NCBI RefSeq assembly: GCF_030651915.1
Contig: NZ_JAUSBV010000005.1
Location: 868,001 to 932,000, forward strand
DNA from: Parvibaculum sp.
GTDB taxonomy: Bacteria; Pseudomonadota; Alphaproteobacteria; Parvibaculales; Parvibaculaceae
Length of the DNA: 64,000 nucleotides
Direction of reading: 5' to 3'
Numbering within the stretch: the first letter of the stretch is position 1; the number at the start of each line of letters is the position of its first letter. A program made the translations under genes and the position numbers. Positions 51,650 to 60,862 of this stretch are shown piece after piece. Below the pieces are notes generated by a model. That model saw only the letters and a program-made list of their open reading frames with translations. It was not told the DNA's origin and ran no database searches.

Positions 51650-52303
51650 ATGCCTGAAAATCCCAGGACCTCGGCCGTTTTAGCGGCCTCCCCGGAGCCC
51701 GATGGCCGGCATGTTCGCGGCAACCGGACGCGGCATGCCCTGCTCGAGGCGGCCTTTGACGAGATCTACGAACAGGGATTCCGTTCGGCGAGCCTCAACG
51801 AGATCCTCCGCAGGGCCGGCTGCACCAAGGGCTCGCTCTATCACCACTTCCCCGACAAGCATGCGCTGGGTGTCGCGGCGGCGGCGGAATTTATCGGGGC
51901 ATATATCAGGGATGTCTGGATCGAGCCGCTGCGCGCGACAGCTGACCCGCTCGCCACGATCCGCGCCATCATCGAACGCCATGCCCATGGCGGCATCGGC
52001 GTCGATCCGCGCTTCGGCTGCCCCTACCAGAATCTCAGCCAGGAACTTTCCGGCATTGATGCCGGTTTCCAGGAAATTTTCACCGACCTTTTCGAACGCT
52101 GGCGCGGCGCCATCGCCGATGCGCTGGCGCGCGGTCAGGCCGAGGGCACCGTTCGTACCGGGATCGATGCGCGGGCCGTGGCGACGCTGATCGTCGCCAG
52201 CCATCAGGGCGTCGTCAGCATGATCAAGGCGACGCAGGACCTCGAAGTGGGGCACGCGGCGGCAACGGCATTTTTCGACTATCTGGAAAGCCTGCGGCCG
52301 TAA
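51650..52303 (+). CDS. TetR-family regulator of the RND pump operon
   Basis: A 217-residue TetR protein with the helix-turn-helix in SLNEILRRAGCTKGSLYHHF (about residues 45-64) and a C-terminal ligand-binding region that contains C-PYQN near FGCPYQNLSQELSGI, like the AcuR/NemR-type group. The ATG follows the AACCAA operator directly. Its stop is 26 nt before the RND gene, so the two are probably one transcript. Confidence 0.9.
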   Translation: MPENPRTSAVLAASPEPDGRHVRGNRTRHALLEAAFDEIYEQGFRSASLNEILRRAGCTKGSLYHHFPDKHALGVAAAAEFIGAYIRDVWIEPLRATADPLATIRAIIERHAHGGIGVDPRFGCPYQNLSQELSGIDAGFQEIFTDLFERWRGAIADALARGQAEGTVRTGIDARAVATLIVASHQGVVSMIKATQDLEVGHAAATAFFDYLESLRP

Positions 52304-52329
52304 CCGGCCGGCGGGGCAAGTGAGGGTTC

Positions 52330-54672
52330 ATGAACGATTGGGTCGTCGCCTACGGCAAGGCAATTGTGAAGTTCCGCTGGCTGGTGGTGCTGGCCTCTGT
52401 CGCCGGCGTGCTCTACCTCGCCAGCGGCGGCCGCTTCATCGAGTTCTCGAACGATTACCGCTATTTCTTCACCGACCAGAACCCGAACCTGCAGGCCTTC
52501 GAACGGCTGGAGCGGACCTATACGAGCCCCGACACGCTGCTCTGGGTGCTGAAGCCCGATGAGGGCAAAGTGACGACACCCGAACGGCTCGCCATCGTCA
52601 AGGAAATCACCGAACGCGCCTGGCAGACGCCCTTCTCGACCCGCGTCGACAGCCTGACCAACTACCAGTACACCAGCGCCGAGAACGACGACCTGACGGT
52701 GCGTGACCTCGTGGAAGATCCGGCAAGCCTGAGCGCCGCCGAGGCCGACGCCATCGGTGCCATTGCGCTTGCAGAACCCGTGATCGCCAATCGCCTGATT
52801 TCCGAGGACGAAACGACGACGGCGATTGCCGCAACGCTGAAAATGCCGCGCGACGACCAGCAGGCAACGGCGGAAGTGATGGCCCATGCGCGCGCGCTGC
52901 TGGCCGACATGCGCGCCGCGCACCCCGATATCCGTTTCGAGCTGACGGGCTCGGTGGCGCTTTCCAATTCGTTTGCCGAGGCGGCGCAGCGCGACCTCGC
53001 GACGCTGACGCCGGCCATGTATCTGGTGCTGGCGCTGACGGTCTTCTTTTTGACGCGCTCGATCCCCGGCACCATCGCGACGATCCTCGTCGTCACTCTG
53101 TCGGCGGCCGCCGCCATGGGCCTCGTGATGGGCTGGGCGGGCGTCAAGCTGACGCCGCCCTCGTCGGGCGCGCCGACCATCATACTGACCATCGCGGTGG
53201 CGGACTCGATCCACATTCTCGTCACCATGCTGATCGAGATGCGGCGCGGTCTGTCGAAACACGACGCCATCGTCGAAAGCCTGCGCGTCAACTGGGGACC
53301 GGTGTTCCTGACCAGCGTGACGACCGCCATCGGTTTCGCGAGCCTCAACTTCTCCGACGCGCCGCCCTTCCGCGACCTCGGCAACACGGCCGCCGTCGGC
53401 GCCCTGATCGCCTGGTTCCTGTCGGTGACGCTCTTGCCGGCGCTCGCCGCCATCCTGCCGATGAAGGCGAAGGACACGCTGGTCAGGCAGAGCGAGTTCA
53501 TGGGCCGTATCGCCGAAGTGGTGATCGCCAACCGCCGCGTGTTGCTGGTCGGGATGATCGTGGTGATCGCCGGCCTTGCGACGCTCTTGCCGCGCTTCAC
53601 CTTCAACGACCGCTTCGTCACCTATTTCGACGAGCGCATGGAGTTCCGCGTCGCTTCCGACTGGGCCGCCGACAACCTGACCGGCATCTACCAGATCAGC
53701 TATTCGCTGGGATCGGGCGAAACGGGCGGCGTGTCGAACCCCGAATATGTGGCCAAAGTCGAGGATTTCGCCAACTGGTTCCGCACGCAACCGGAAGTCG
53801 TCCACGTCTCGACCTTCTCCGACGTGATGAAACGCATCAACAAGAGCATGCATGGCGACGACGAAAGCTATTACCGCGTGCCCGACGACCGCGAGATGGC
53901 CGCTCAGTTCCTGCTGCTTTACGAGATGTCGCTGCCTTACGGCCTCGATCTCAACGACCAGATCAATGTCGACAAATCGGCGACCAAGCTGACGCTGACG
54001 CTGACCGACATTTCGACCGTCGAGATGCAGGGGCTGATCGACCGCGCCGACCGATGGCTGAAGACCAACGCGCCGGAACATATGTATTCCTATCCCGCGG
54101 GACAGGCCGTCATGTTCGCCTTTATCGGCCGCAACAATTTCAACGCCATGACCACCGGCACGGCCATCGCGCTGGTACTGATCTCGGCCTGCCTGATGCT
54201 GGCGCTCCGAAATCTCAGGCTCGGCATCGTCAGTCTGATCCCGAACCTGACGCCGCCGATTGCCGCTTTCGGCATCCTGGCGCTCTTCACGACCGAGGTC
54301 GGTTTCTGGTCGACCTTCGTGATCGCGACGGCGCTCGGTCTCATTGTCGACGCGACGGTGCATTTCCTGTCGAAATACCGCCGCGCCAGCATCGAGCAGG
54401 GCAAGTCGCCGGAGGACAGCGTACGCTACGCCTTCTCGACAGTCGGCACGGCCTTGTGGGTATCCACCTTTGTTCTGATCGTCGGCTTCGCTATTCTGGC
54501 CTTGTCACCTTTCAAGGTGAACGCGATGCTGGGTATCATGGTGGCGCTGACCGTCGCCGTGGCGCTGATCATCGATTTCCTGTTGCTGCCAGCGTTGCTC
54601 ATTACCGTCGATCGCAGAAAGAAAATAGCGCCGCCGGCAGATGTCGTGGCATCTGCCTCACCGGCGGAATAG
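52330..54672 (+). CDS. RND-superfamily (MMPL/HpnN-like) transporter
   Basis: A 780-residue single-polypeptide pump with twelve spans: one N-terminal (14-32), a first periplasmic domain, five spans, then a second half with the same order. Each half shows the RND pattern, e.g. ILTIAVADSIHILVTMLIEM and FVIATALGLIVDATVHFLSK, with charged residues in the membrane core for proton relay. Without a membrane-fusion partner it resembles MMPL/HpnN proteins, which shuttle hydrophobic lipids from the inner membrane. It is followed by a LolA-like protein and an outer-membrane barrel. Confidence 0.88.
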   Translation: MNDWVVAYGKAIVKFRWLVVLASVAGVLYLASGGRFIEFSNDYRYFFTDQNPNLQAFERLERTYTSPDTLLWVLKPDEGKVTTPERLAIVKEITERAWQTPFSTRVDSLTNYQYTSAENDDLTVRDLVEDPASLSAAEADAIGAIALAEPVIANRLISEDETTTAIAATLKMPRDDQQATAEVMAHARALLADMRAAHPDIRFELTGSVALSNSFAEAAQRDLATLTPAMYLVLALTVFFLTRSIPGTIATILVVTLSAAAAMGLVMGWAGVKLTPPSSGAPTIILTIAVADSIHILVTMLIEMRRGLSKHDAIVESLRVNWGPVFLTSVTTAIGFASLNFSDAPPFRDLGNTAAVGALIAWFLSVTLLPALAAILPMKAKDTLVRQSEFMGRIAEVVIANRRVLLVGMIVVIAGLATLLPRFTFNDRFVTYFDERMEFRVASDWAADNLTGIYQISYSLGSGETGGVSNPEYVAKVEDFANWFRTQPEVVHVSTFSDVMKRINKSMHGDDESYYRVPDDREMAAQFLLLYEMSLPYGLDLNDQINVDKSATKLTLTLTDISTVEMQGLIDRADRWLKTNAPEHMYSYPAGQAVMFAFIGRNNFNAMTTGTAIALVLISACLMLALRNLRLGIVSLIPNLTPPIAAFGILALFTTEVGFWSTFVIATALGLIVDATVHFLSKYRRASIEQGKSPEDSVRYAFSTVGTALWVSTFVLIVGFAILALSPFKVNAMLGIMVALTVAVALIIDFLLLPALLITVDRRKKIAPPADVVASASPAE

Positions 54673-54744
54673 GCCGGGCCGCAAGCGGCACCAAACACGA
54701 CTGCATGTATCTCCGTCCGCACGCGGGGAAAAAAGGAGGATCAA

Positions 54745-55581
54745 ATGCATATTCGAGATTCGCTCAAGCTGGTTACAGCCGTCACGGCATTGCTTCTGCC
54801 CCTCTCGGCATCCGCCAGCGCGGAAGCCGTCGCGCTGCCCGACGACCCGGCGGCCAAGGGCCTTGCAATCGCCGAAGAAACCGACCGACGGAACCAGGGG
54901 TTCGGCGACACCAAAGCCACCATGAAAATGATCCTCGAAAATGCATATGGGGAAACAAGCGAGCGCGCGCTCCGGTCCATGACGCTCGAAAACCCGAACC
55001 CGGAGGAAGGCGACTGGACACTCAATGTCTTCGACAAGCCTCGCGATGTCGACGGCACGGCGCTTCTCACCTATGCGAAAATCCTCGATCCGGACGATCA
55101 GTGGATGTATCTGCCCGCAGTCAAACGCGTGAAACGCATTTCCTCCGTCAACAAATCCGGCCCCTTCATGGGCAGCGAATTCGCCTTCGAGGATTTCTCG
55201 TCCACAGAAGTCGGCAAGTACAGCTACAAATGGCTGCGCGACGAACTCTGCCCCGAACCGGTGGCGGAGCGTACCTGCCACGTGACCGAGCGCTACCCGC
55301 TCTATGAGCACTCTGGATACACGCGACAGGTCGTGTGGACCGACACGACCGACTATCAGGGGCGCAAGGTCGAATACTACGATCGCAAGGGCGAATTGCT
55401 CAAAACACTCACACTGACCGACTACAAGCTATACGAAAGCAAGTTCTGGCGAGCGCATGACCTCTTCATGGCGAATGTCGTGACTGGCAAGTCGACCCGT
55501 TTGACCTGGGAAGAATACAGCTTTGGCAACGGACTGACCCAGAACGACTTCAGCACCAACGCGTTGCAGCGCGCCCGCTGA
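54745..55581 (+). CDS. Outer membrane lipoprotein-sorting (LolA-like) periplasmic protein
   Basis: The 278-residue product has a signal peptide (about residues 1-25, SASASAEA) and the pattern of the LolA-like family found with RND/MMPL pumps: FGDTKATMKMILENAYGETS, WTLNVFDKPRDVDGTALLTY, DQWMYLPAVKRVKRISSVNKS, and GKYSYKW. It is not classical LolA (longer, with different N-terminus) and probably carries a lipid through the periplasm. The ATG lies 72 nt after the pump's stop, with AGGAGG-like sequence upstream. Confidence 0.85.
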   Translation: MHIRDSLKLVTAVTALLLPLSASASAEAVALPDDPAAKGLAIAEETDRRNQGFGDTKATMKMILENAYGETSERALRSMTLENPNPEEGDWTLNVFDKPRDVDGTALLTYAKILDPDDQWMYLPAVKRVKRISSVNKSGPFMGSEFAFEDFSSTEVGKYSYKWLRDELCPEPVAERTCHVTERYPLYEHSGYTRQVVWTDTTDYQGRKVEYYDRKGELLKTLTLTDYKLYESKFWRAHDLFMANVVTGKSTRLTWEEYSFGNGLTQNDFSTNALQRAR

Positions 55582-55662
55582 TCGCAGAGACAGCATGGAA
55601 ACCGCGGCCCGCCGGACGGAGAGGCATGGCGGGCCGCGGCAACGACCGGTTGGGGGACTTTG

Positions 55663-56871
55663 ATGCATTCCAGAATTTTCGATATGCGGACGGCACTGGC
55701 GCTGAGCATGACGCTTGCGACGGGTGCCGCGCAGGCCAGCGACATCCGTGTCACGGGCTATGTGGAACCGGAGTTGCAGTTTTTCACGCAAAGCGCGAGT
55801 GGCGCGGAACAGCGGCGCTGGAATGCATCTGTCGCCGCCGAAGTCACGTTTTCTAGATTCTGGGACAATTCGAGCCAGTGGATCGTGGTGACGCCCTTTG
55901 CGCGCTGGGACCGGCAGGACGACCACCGCACACATGTCGACGTTCGCGAGGCGAAATACGCGCGCGCCATCGATAACTGGGAGTTCCGCATTGGCCTCGA
56001 CAAGGTCTTCTGGGGCGTGACGGAGGCCGTTCACCTTGTCGACATCATCAACCAGACGGATCTCGTGGAGAGTATCGATGGCGAGGAGAAACTCGGTCAG
56101 CCGATGATCATGGTTTCGTCCGTCTGGGAGGTCGGAACGTTTACAGGCTACCTGCTTCCCTATTTTCGCGAGCGGACCTTTCCGAGCCGCTCGGGCCGCC
56201 CGGCCTTCGACCTGCCGGTTGACGAAACGCAGACACAGTACGAGAGCGGCGCGAAGCAGCACCATCTCGATTTCGCATTGCGCTACAGCAATACGTTCGA
56301 CATCTGGGATGTCGGTGTCAGTTATTTTCAGGGCACCAATCGCAATCCGCTGCTCCTGCCGGGCCTCGATGCCAGCGCACGGCCCGTGCTCGTGCCGTTC
56401 TACGCACAGGCGAAGCGGCTCAGCACAGATGTCCAGGCAACGGCTGGCGCCTGGCTCTACAAATTCGAGGGGTTCTGGCAGAACCAGCTCGGCGAACAGC
56501 ACCTGCAGGCGACAGGCGGCATCGAATATACGTTCTACAGCATCTTCGACACGGCCTCGGATGTCGGCCTCGTCGCCGAATATGTCTGGGATGACAGGGG
56601 TGCCAACCGGCAGAACCCGTTTGCGAACGATGTCTTTGTGGCGCTGCGCTGGACGCCGAACGATGCTGCATCGACGGCCGTGCTTGCGGGCACAACTGTA
56701 GATCTCGACACACAGGCGCTGGGTTTTTCAATCGAGGCGCAACGCCGTTTCGGCGATGATTATTTCGTCAGTCTGGAAGCGCGTTTTTTCGGCAATGTGC
56801 CGCGCTCGGACCCGCTTTTTTCCTATAGCGACGACGATCTGATCCAGCTGCGTATCGCACGCCATTTCTGA
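55663..56871 (+). CDS. Outer-membrane beta-barrel protein (DUF1302-like) of the RND operon
   Basis: A 402-residue protein with a signal peptide (MRTALALSMTLATGAAQASD) and alternating amphipathic strands to an aromatic C-terminal residue (LIQLRIARHF), as barrel proteins require. The N-terminal part VTGYVEPELQFFTQ and GLDKVFWGVTEAVHLVDIINQTD match the DUF1302-like proteins that commonly sit with RND and LolA-like genes. It likely forms the outer-membrane end of a trans-envelope lipid or hydrophobic-compound pathway. It lies 81 nt after the LolA-like gene; ATG 55663 is preferred to TTG 55660. Confidence 0.85.
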   Translation: MHSRIFDMRTALALSMTLATGAAQASDIRVTGYVEPELQFFTQSASGAEQRRWNASVAAEVTFSRFWDNSSQWIVVTPFARWDRQDDHRTHVDVREAKYARAIDNWEFRIGLDKVFWGVTEAVHLVDIINQTDLVESIDGEEKLGQPMIMVSSVWEVGTFTGYLLPYFRERTFPSRSGRPAFDLPVDETQTQYESGAKQHHLDFALRYSNTFDIWDVGVSYFQGTNRNPLLLPGLDASARPVLVPFYAQAKRLSTDVQATAGAWLYKFEGFWQNQLGEQHLQATGGIEYTFYSIFDTASDVGLVAEYVWDDRGANRQNPFANDVFVALRWTPNDAASTAVLAGTTVDLDTQALGFSIEAQRRFGDDYFVSLEARFFGNVPRSDPLFSYSDDDLIQLRIARHF

Positions 56872-56879
56872 GGGGTGGC

Positions 56880-56953
56880 TGGAGCGGGTGAAGGGAATCG
56901 AACCCTCGTCGTAAGCTTGGGAAGCTTCTGCTCTGCCATTGAGCTACACCCGC
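56880..56953 (-). tRNA. tRNA-Gly (CCC)
   Basis: A 74-nt leftward gene with encoded CCA: acceptor GCGGGTG/CACCCGC, D arm with AGCTCAATGG, anticodon arm AGAAGC-TTCCCAA-GCTT (anticodon CCC, T at 33), T arm CGAGG-GTTCGATT-CCCTT. It reads as a standard glycine tRNA, like E. coli glyU. It sits between the barrel gene (8 nt away) and the radical SAM gene. Confidence 0.95.
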
Positions 56954-57062
56954 GCGAGCCGGTTCTAGCATGGCGGCCGCCCTGCGAAAAGGCCCGGAAA
57001 AGTGCCGAAAATCGCGGGATCGTGAGCGGAAGTGAGGTCGCACCCCGTGCTAGGCTCACGCC

Positions 57063-57995
57063 ATGACCGACGCCACGCCCATCAAATTCAGCCATCCCGA
57101 CATTACCGCCCGGGGCGAAGCCCGTGCGCACGTGTCTTTTCAAGGGCTTAAAACGCTCTGGATCAACACCGGCACGCTCTGCAACATCGAATGCGCCAAT
57201 TGCTACATTCATTCGAGCCCGACCGACGACCGCCTTGTCTATCTGACGGCGTCCGAAGCATCGCATGTTTTCGACATGGTTGGGCATGATGCTATCGAGA
57301 TCGGCTTCACGGGCGGTGAACCGTTCATGAATCCCGACATGTTGAGCATGATGCATGACGCGCTGGGACGGGGGCATTCCGTACTGGTCCTCACCAATGC
57401 CATGCAGCCGATGCAGCGGCCGGGGATAAAGTCCGGCCTGCTCGACATCAAGGCGCGTTATGGCGAACGGATGACGCTGCGGGTCAGCCTCGATCACCAC
57501 ACGGAAGCGCTGCACGACGCCGAACGGGGCGTAGGCGGCTTTGCGAAGACCATGGAGGGACTGCGCTGGCTCGCGGGCGACGGGTTCTCTCTCGCCATCG
57601 CCGGCCGCAGCATCCCCGGCGAGACGGAAGAGCAAGCGCGGAGCGGCTACGCGGCGCTCTTTGCGCGCGAGGGCGTTCATCTCGATACGGCGGACCGTTC
57701 GGCGCTGGTGATTTTCCCGGAGATGGACGAGAAGGCCGATGTGCCCGAAATCACGACCGCCTGCTGGGACATTCTGCATGTCGACCCGGCCGAGATGATG
57801 TGCGCGACGAGCCGTATGGTGGTCAAGCGCAAGGGCGCGGCGAAGCCGGTGTTCGTCGCCTGTACGCTGCTGCCCGACGATCCGCAATTCGAGATGGGTG
57901 AGACGCTCGCCGAAAGCCTGACGCCGGTGAAGCTCAATCACCGGCATTGCGCGAAGTTCTGCGTGCTGGGCGGCGCGAGCTGTTCGGCCGGCTAG
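57063..57995 (+). CDS. Radical SAM protein with extra C-terminal cysteines
   Basis: A 310-residue enzyme with the radical SAM motif CNIECANC (C40, C44, C47; CxxxCxxC) and FTGGEPF. Near the end, C296, C300 and C307 (HCAKFCVLGGASC) suggest a second cluster or substrate-linked site, as in SPASM-like or quinone-cofactor maturases. The exact reaction is not identifiable. It follows the tRNA-Gly gene without a visible operon partner; its stop overlaps the convergent FMN dehydrogenase gene by 4 nt. Confidence 0.85.
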   Translation: MTDATPIKFSHPDITARGEARAHVSFQGLKTLWINTGTLCNIECANCYIHSSPTDDRLVYLTASEASHVFDMVGHDAIEIGFTGGEPFMNPDMLSMMHDALGRGHSVLVLTNAMQPMQRPGIKSGLLDIKARYGERMTLRVSLDHHTEALHDAERGVGGFAKTMEGLRWLAGDGFSLAIAGRSIPGETEEQARSGYAALFAREGVHLDTADRSALVIFPEMDEKADVPEITTACWDILHVDPAEMMCATSRMVVKRKGAAKPVFVACTLLPDDPQFEMGETLAESLTPVKLNHRHCAKFCVLGGASCSAG

Positions 57996-59140
57996 CGAAA
58001 ACGCAGATTGCCGCGGTTGAGATCGGCGATGCTACGACAGCCCATCAACTTCATATCGCGCTCGATCTCATCGCGCATCAGGCCGAGCGCGCGCTCGACG
58101 CCGGGCTGGCCGGCCGCCGCCAGCGCATAGAGATAGAGCCGGCCGCCCGAGCACGCCTTGGCGCCGAGCGACAGGGCCTTGAGCACATGGGTGCCGCGCT
58201 GAATGCCGCCCTCGCAGATCACGTCGATCTTGTCGCCCACCGCATCGACGATCTCGGCCAGCTGGTCGAACGGGCTGCGCGAGCCGTCGAGCTGGCGCCC
58301 GCCATGGTTCGACACCATGATGCCGGTGCAGCCGATATCCACCGCGCGCCTGGCGTCGGCGACGCTCATCACGCCTTTGAGCGCGAAATGCCCGCCCCAT
58401 TTGGCACGGATCGCTTCGGCGTCCTTCCAGCTCATCGACTGGTCCAGCATGGTGGAGAAATAGCTGCCGATCGAGGTGGCAAGATTGGTGCCCTCCTGCA
58501 CATGGTCCTGAAGATGCGGCAGCTCCATTTTCGGATGGACCAGATAGTTGACCGCCCAGCGCGGCCGTGCGGCGAAGCTGAACAGGCTATTGAAGGTGAG
58601 CCTCGGCGGCGAGGTGAAGCCGGTATGAAGGTCGCGCTCGCGGTTGCCGCCGGTGATCGTGTCGACGGTGAGCGCCATCACGTCGAATTTCGCGGCCCTG
58701 GCGCGCTCGATCATGCTGTCATTGAGGCCGCGGTCCTTATGAAAATAGAACTGGAACATTTTCGGCGTGTCGATCATCGCGCCGATTTCCTCCACGCTTA
58801 CGGTGCCGAGCGAGGAGACGCCGAACATGGTGCCGTATTTCTGCGCCGCGCGCGCCACCGCCCGCTCGCCATCCGGGTGGAACAGCCGCTGCAGCGCGGT
58901 CGGCGCGCAATAGAGCGGCATGGCGAGCTTCTTGCCGAAGATGGTGGTCGACATGTCCACCGTCTCCACCCCGGCGAGCACGCTGGGGACGAGATCGCAG
59001 GTCTCGTAGGCTTCGGTATTGCGCCGGTAGGTCACCTCGTCGTCTGCTGCGCCGTCGATGTAGTGAAAGATGGGGGACGGCAGGCGGCGGCGGGCGAGCG
59101 CGCGGAAGTCCTTGAAATTGCGACAGCTGGCAAGACTCAT
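57992..59140 (-). CDS. lldD: FMN-dependent alpha-hydroxyacid dehydrogenase (L-lactate dehydrogenase-like)
   Basis: A 382-residue TIM-barrel flavoenzyme with the catalytic SNHGGRQLDG (His279), Lys255 in ALKGV for FMN, and the phosphate-binding GGIQRGTHVLKAL. It oxidises 2-hydroxyacids such as L-lactate to keto acids. The start is ATG 59140, without the TTG extension. A fragment of a dCTP deaminase gene lies 18 nt upstream. Lactate versus another 2-hydroxyacid cannot be told from sequence. Confidence 0.9.
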   Translation of the reverse strand: MSLASCRNFKDFRALARRRLPSPIFHYIDGAADDEVTYRRNTEAYETCDLVPSVLAGVETVDMSTTIFGKKLAMPLYCAPTALQRLFHPDGERAVARAAQKYGTMFGVSSLGTVSVEEIGAMIDTPKMFQFYFHKDRGLNDSMIERARAAKFDVMALTVDTITGGNRERDLHTGFTSPPRLTFNSLFSFAARPRWAVNYLVHPKMELPHLQDHVQEGTNLATSIGSYFSTMLDQSMSWKDAEAIRAKWGGHFALKGVMSVADARRAVDIGCTGIMVSNHGGRQLDGSRSPFDQLAEIVDAVGDKIDVICEGGIQRGTHVLKALSLGAKACSGGRLYLYALAAAGQPGVERALGLMRDEIERDMKLMGCRSIADLNRGNLRFR

Positions 59141-59158
59141 CAAAACTCGCTTCGGCGC

Positions 59159-59230
59159 TCAGGGCACCCTGAAATGTTTTGAAAGCTTCAGGCTCTGGCG
59201 CCGACAAGTTGAGCCGAGGCCGGTGGCGAG
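59159..59230 (-). pseudogene. Fragment of a second dCTP deaminase gene (3' end)
   Basis: In the 232-nt gap before the dienelactone hydrolase, the leftward strand encodes TGLGSTCRRQSLKLSKHFR followed by two residues and a stop. The real dCTP deaminase gene at 60863-62023 ends TGLGSHYQRQGLKLSKHFR plus two residues; 15 of 19 positions are identical. DNA identity is roughly 70% by eye. So the 3' end of a dcd paralogue remains here as a pseudogene, about 1.6 kb from the intact gene. Confidence 0.7.
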
Positions 59231-59372
59231 ACGGAAGGCGGAACACCGCAGCTGAATCTAGCCGGTGCTCCGGTGTTTGACGATAGGGCGGCGCGTGAAA
59301 GATTTGGCGGGCGCCGCCGGCACCCCCTATCCTTCCACCACAGAATCACTCAATCGGCACTGGGAGGCCATC

Positions 59373-60104
59373 ATGTCCGCTTCGGCGAAGATCGCGACCG
59401 CGTTTGTCGAATACAGCCACGGCGACACCACTTTCGAAGGCTATGTCGCGCATCCCGAAGGCGGGGGCAAGCGGCCTTGCGTGTTGCTGGCGCATGACTG
59501 GAGCGGGCTCAATGGCGGCATGCGGCAGCGGACGGAGGAAGTGGCGCGGCTCGGCTACACCGCGTTTGCGCTCGACGTCTATGGCAAGGGCGTGCGCGGC
59601 GACGAGCAGGGCGACAATTCGGCGCTGATGGGGCCGTTTCTTGCCGACCGGGCGCTGTTGCGCAAGCGGCTTCTGGCGGCGCTCGACACGGCGGCGAAAC
59701 TTCCGGCCGTCGACACGGCGAAGGTCGGCGCGATGGGCTATTGCTTCGGCGGGCTTTGCGTTCTCGATCTGGCGCGGGCCGCGCCGCCCATTCTGAAAGG
59801 CGTCGTCAGCTTTCATGGCATTTTCATGCCGCCCGATCTCGGACCGCAGGCGAAAATCACGGCCAAGGTGATGATCCTGCATGGCTGGGAGGATCCGATG
59901 GCGCCGCCGGATCACGCCGTCGGTGTTGCGAAGGAGATGACCGATGCCGGCGCCGACTGGCAACTGCACGCCTATGGCCATGCGCTTCATGCTTTCACCG
60001 TCGAAGGGGCCTATGCGCCCGAGCGCGGCATCGCCTATGACGCCAAGGCCGACCGGCGCTCATGGGCGGCGATGCGGGGCTTCTTCGAGGAAGTGTTCGC
60101 CTGA
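59373..60104 (+). CDS. Dienelactone hydrolase-family protein
   Basis: A 243-residue alpha/beta hydrolase with the Cys nucleophile of this family: MGYCFGG (C124), acid D174 in GWEDP, and H206 in GHALHAF. Dienelactone hydrolases open the lactone ring in aromatic degradation, but homologues act on many esters. GGGAGG lies 7 nt before ATG 59373. There are no catechol-degradation genes nearby, so the function is open. Confidence 0.9.
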   Translation: MSASAKIATAFVEYSHGDTTFEGYVAHPEGGGKRPCVLLAHDWSGLNGGMRQRTEEVARLGYTAFALDVYGKGVRGDEQGDNSALMGPFLADRALLRKRLLAALDTAAKLPAVDTAKVGAMGYCFGGLCVLDLARAAPPILKGVVSFHGIFMPPDLGPQAKITAKVMILHGWEDPMAPPDHAVGVAKEMTDAGADWQLHAYGHALHAFTVEGAYAPERGIAYDAKADRRSWAAMRGFFEEVFA

Positions 60105-60120
60105 CGCCGGGCATCGAATA

Positions 60121-60194
60121 GGTCAATCGACCAAAAACTGGTTGCGCCCCGCCGCGGGCGCCGCTAAGACTCCGCTTGTTGGTCATATGACCAA
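60121..60194. promoter_or_regulatory. Pair of GGTC-N4-GACC palindromes 60 bp apart
   Basis: GGTCAATCGACCAA (60121-60134) and TTGGTCATATGACCAA (60179-60194) share the same GGTC-N4-GACC core, exactly 60 bp between equivalent bases. The second is a perfect 16-bp palindrome. The form is like that of GntR/FadR-type operators. It lies between the dienelactone hydrolase and the GNAT gene; no GntR gene is in the window. Confidence 0.65.
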
Positions 60195-60220
60195 ATCCGA
60201 CCGACAAGCGGAGGAACCCC

Positions 60221-60862
60221 ATGAGCATCGACATTCTGGCAGCCGACAAGGCGCTGGCGGCACGCCATGCGGCGCATATTCCGGATCTCGTCCGCGCCAC
60301 GGGGCCACAATCCTACGACTATATTTTCGGGCCGCGCGCCGATGTCTACGATGCCTTTATCGAGACGGCCTGGATGGCACCCGGCAATTTCTTTTCCCAC
60401 ACGCAATCGACGATCGCGCTTGAGGACGGCGCCTTCCGGGGTGTGCTGATCGGCCATGACGGCCCGGCGCATTATCGATTGAAAGACGCGCTGTGGCCGC
60501 TCCTCGACGGTCTGGTGCAAAAGGGCGAGGTCGAGGCGGCGCATCTTGTTGCGCTGGCCGAGCGCGCCGACATTGCCAGCTACATGAATCCGCATGTGCC
60601 GGAAGACTGCCACTACATCATCGTCGTCTCGGTGCCGCCGGCGGCGCGCGGTCGCGGGGCCGGCAAGGCGTTGATCGAGAATGCCATTGCCCATGCACGA
60701 GGCGAGGGCTTTCGCTCGGTGCATCTCGACGTGATGTCTGACAATCCGGCCGTCGGGCTCTACCGGGCCATGGGATTTCAGCCGATGGCCGAAACGATCA
60801 CACCCATTCCCTGCCGTCAGCATGGGCTCGCCATGGAACTCAGGATGGTGCTGCCGCTTTGA
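60221..60862 (+). CDS. GNAT-family N-acetyltransferase
   Basis: A 213-residue protein with the acetyl-CoA-binding motif VSVPPAARGRGAGKAL (about 139-154) and the following helix/strand NPAVGLYRAMGFQPMAE. N-terminal MSIDILAADKALAARHAAHI is not similar to anything I know. GGAGGAA precedes the ATG. Its promoter region has two operator-like palindromes. The substrate is unknown. It is convergent with dcd, with stops adjacent. Confidence 0.88.
   Translation: MSIDILAADKALAARHAAHIPDLVRATGPQSYDYIFGPRADVYDAFIETAWMAPGNFFSHTQSTIALEDGAFRGVLIGHDGPAHYRLKDALWPLLDGLVQKGEVEAAHLVALAERADIASYMNPHVPEDCHYIIVVSVPPAARGRGAGKALIENAIAHARGEGFRSVHLDVMSDNPAVGLYRAMGFQPMAETITPIPCRQHGLAMELRMVLPL

Noticed and set aside
52279-54363. 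694-codon leftward frame opposite the RND gene
   Set aside because: Shadow of the pump's coding sequence; no start site or motif.
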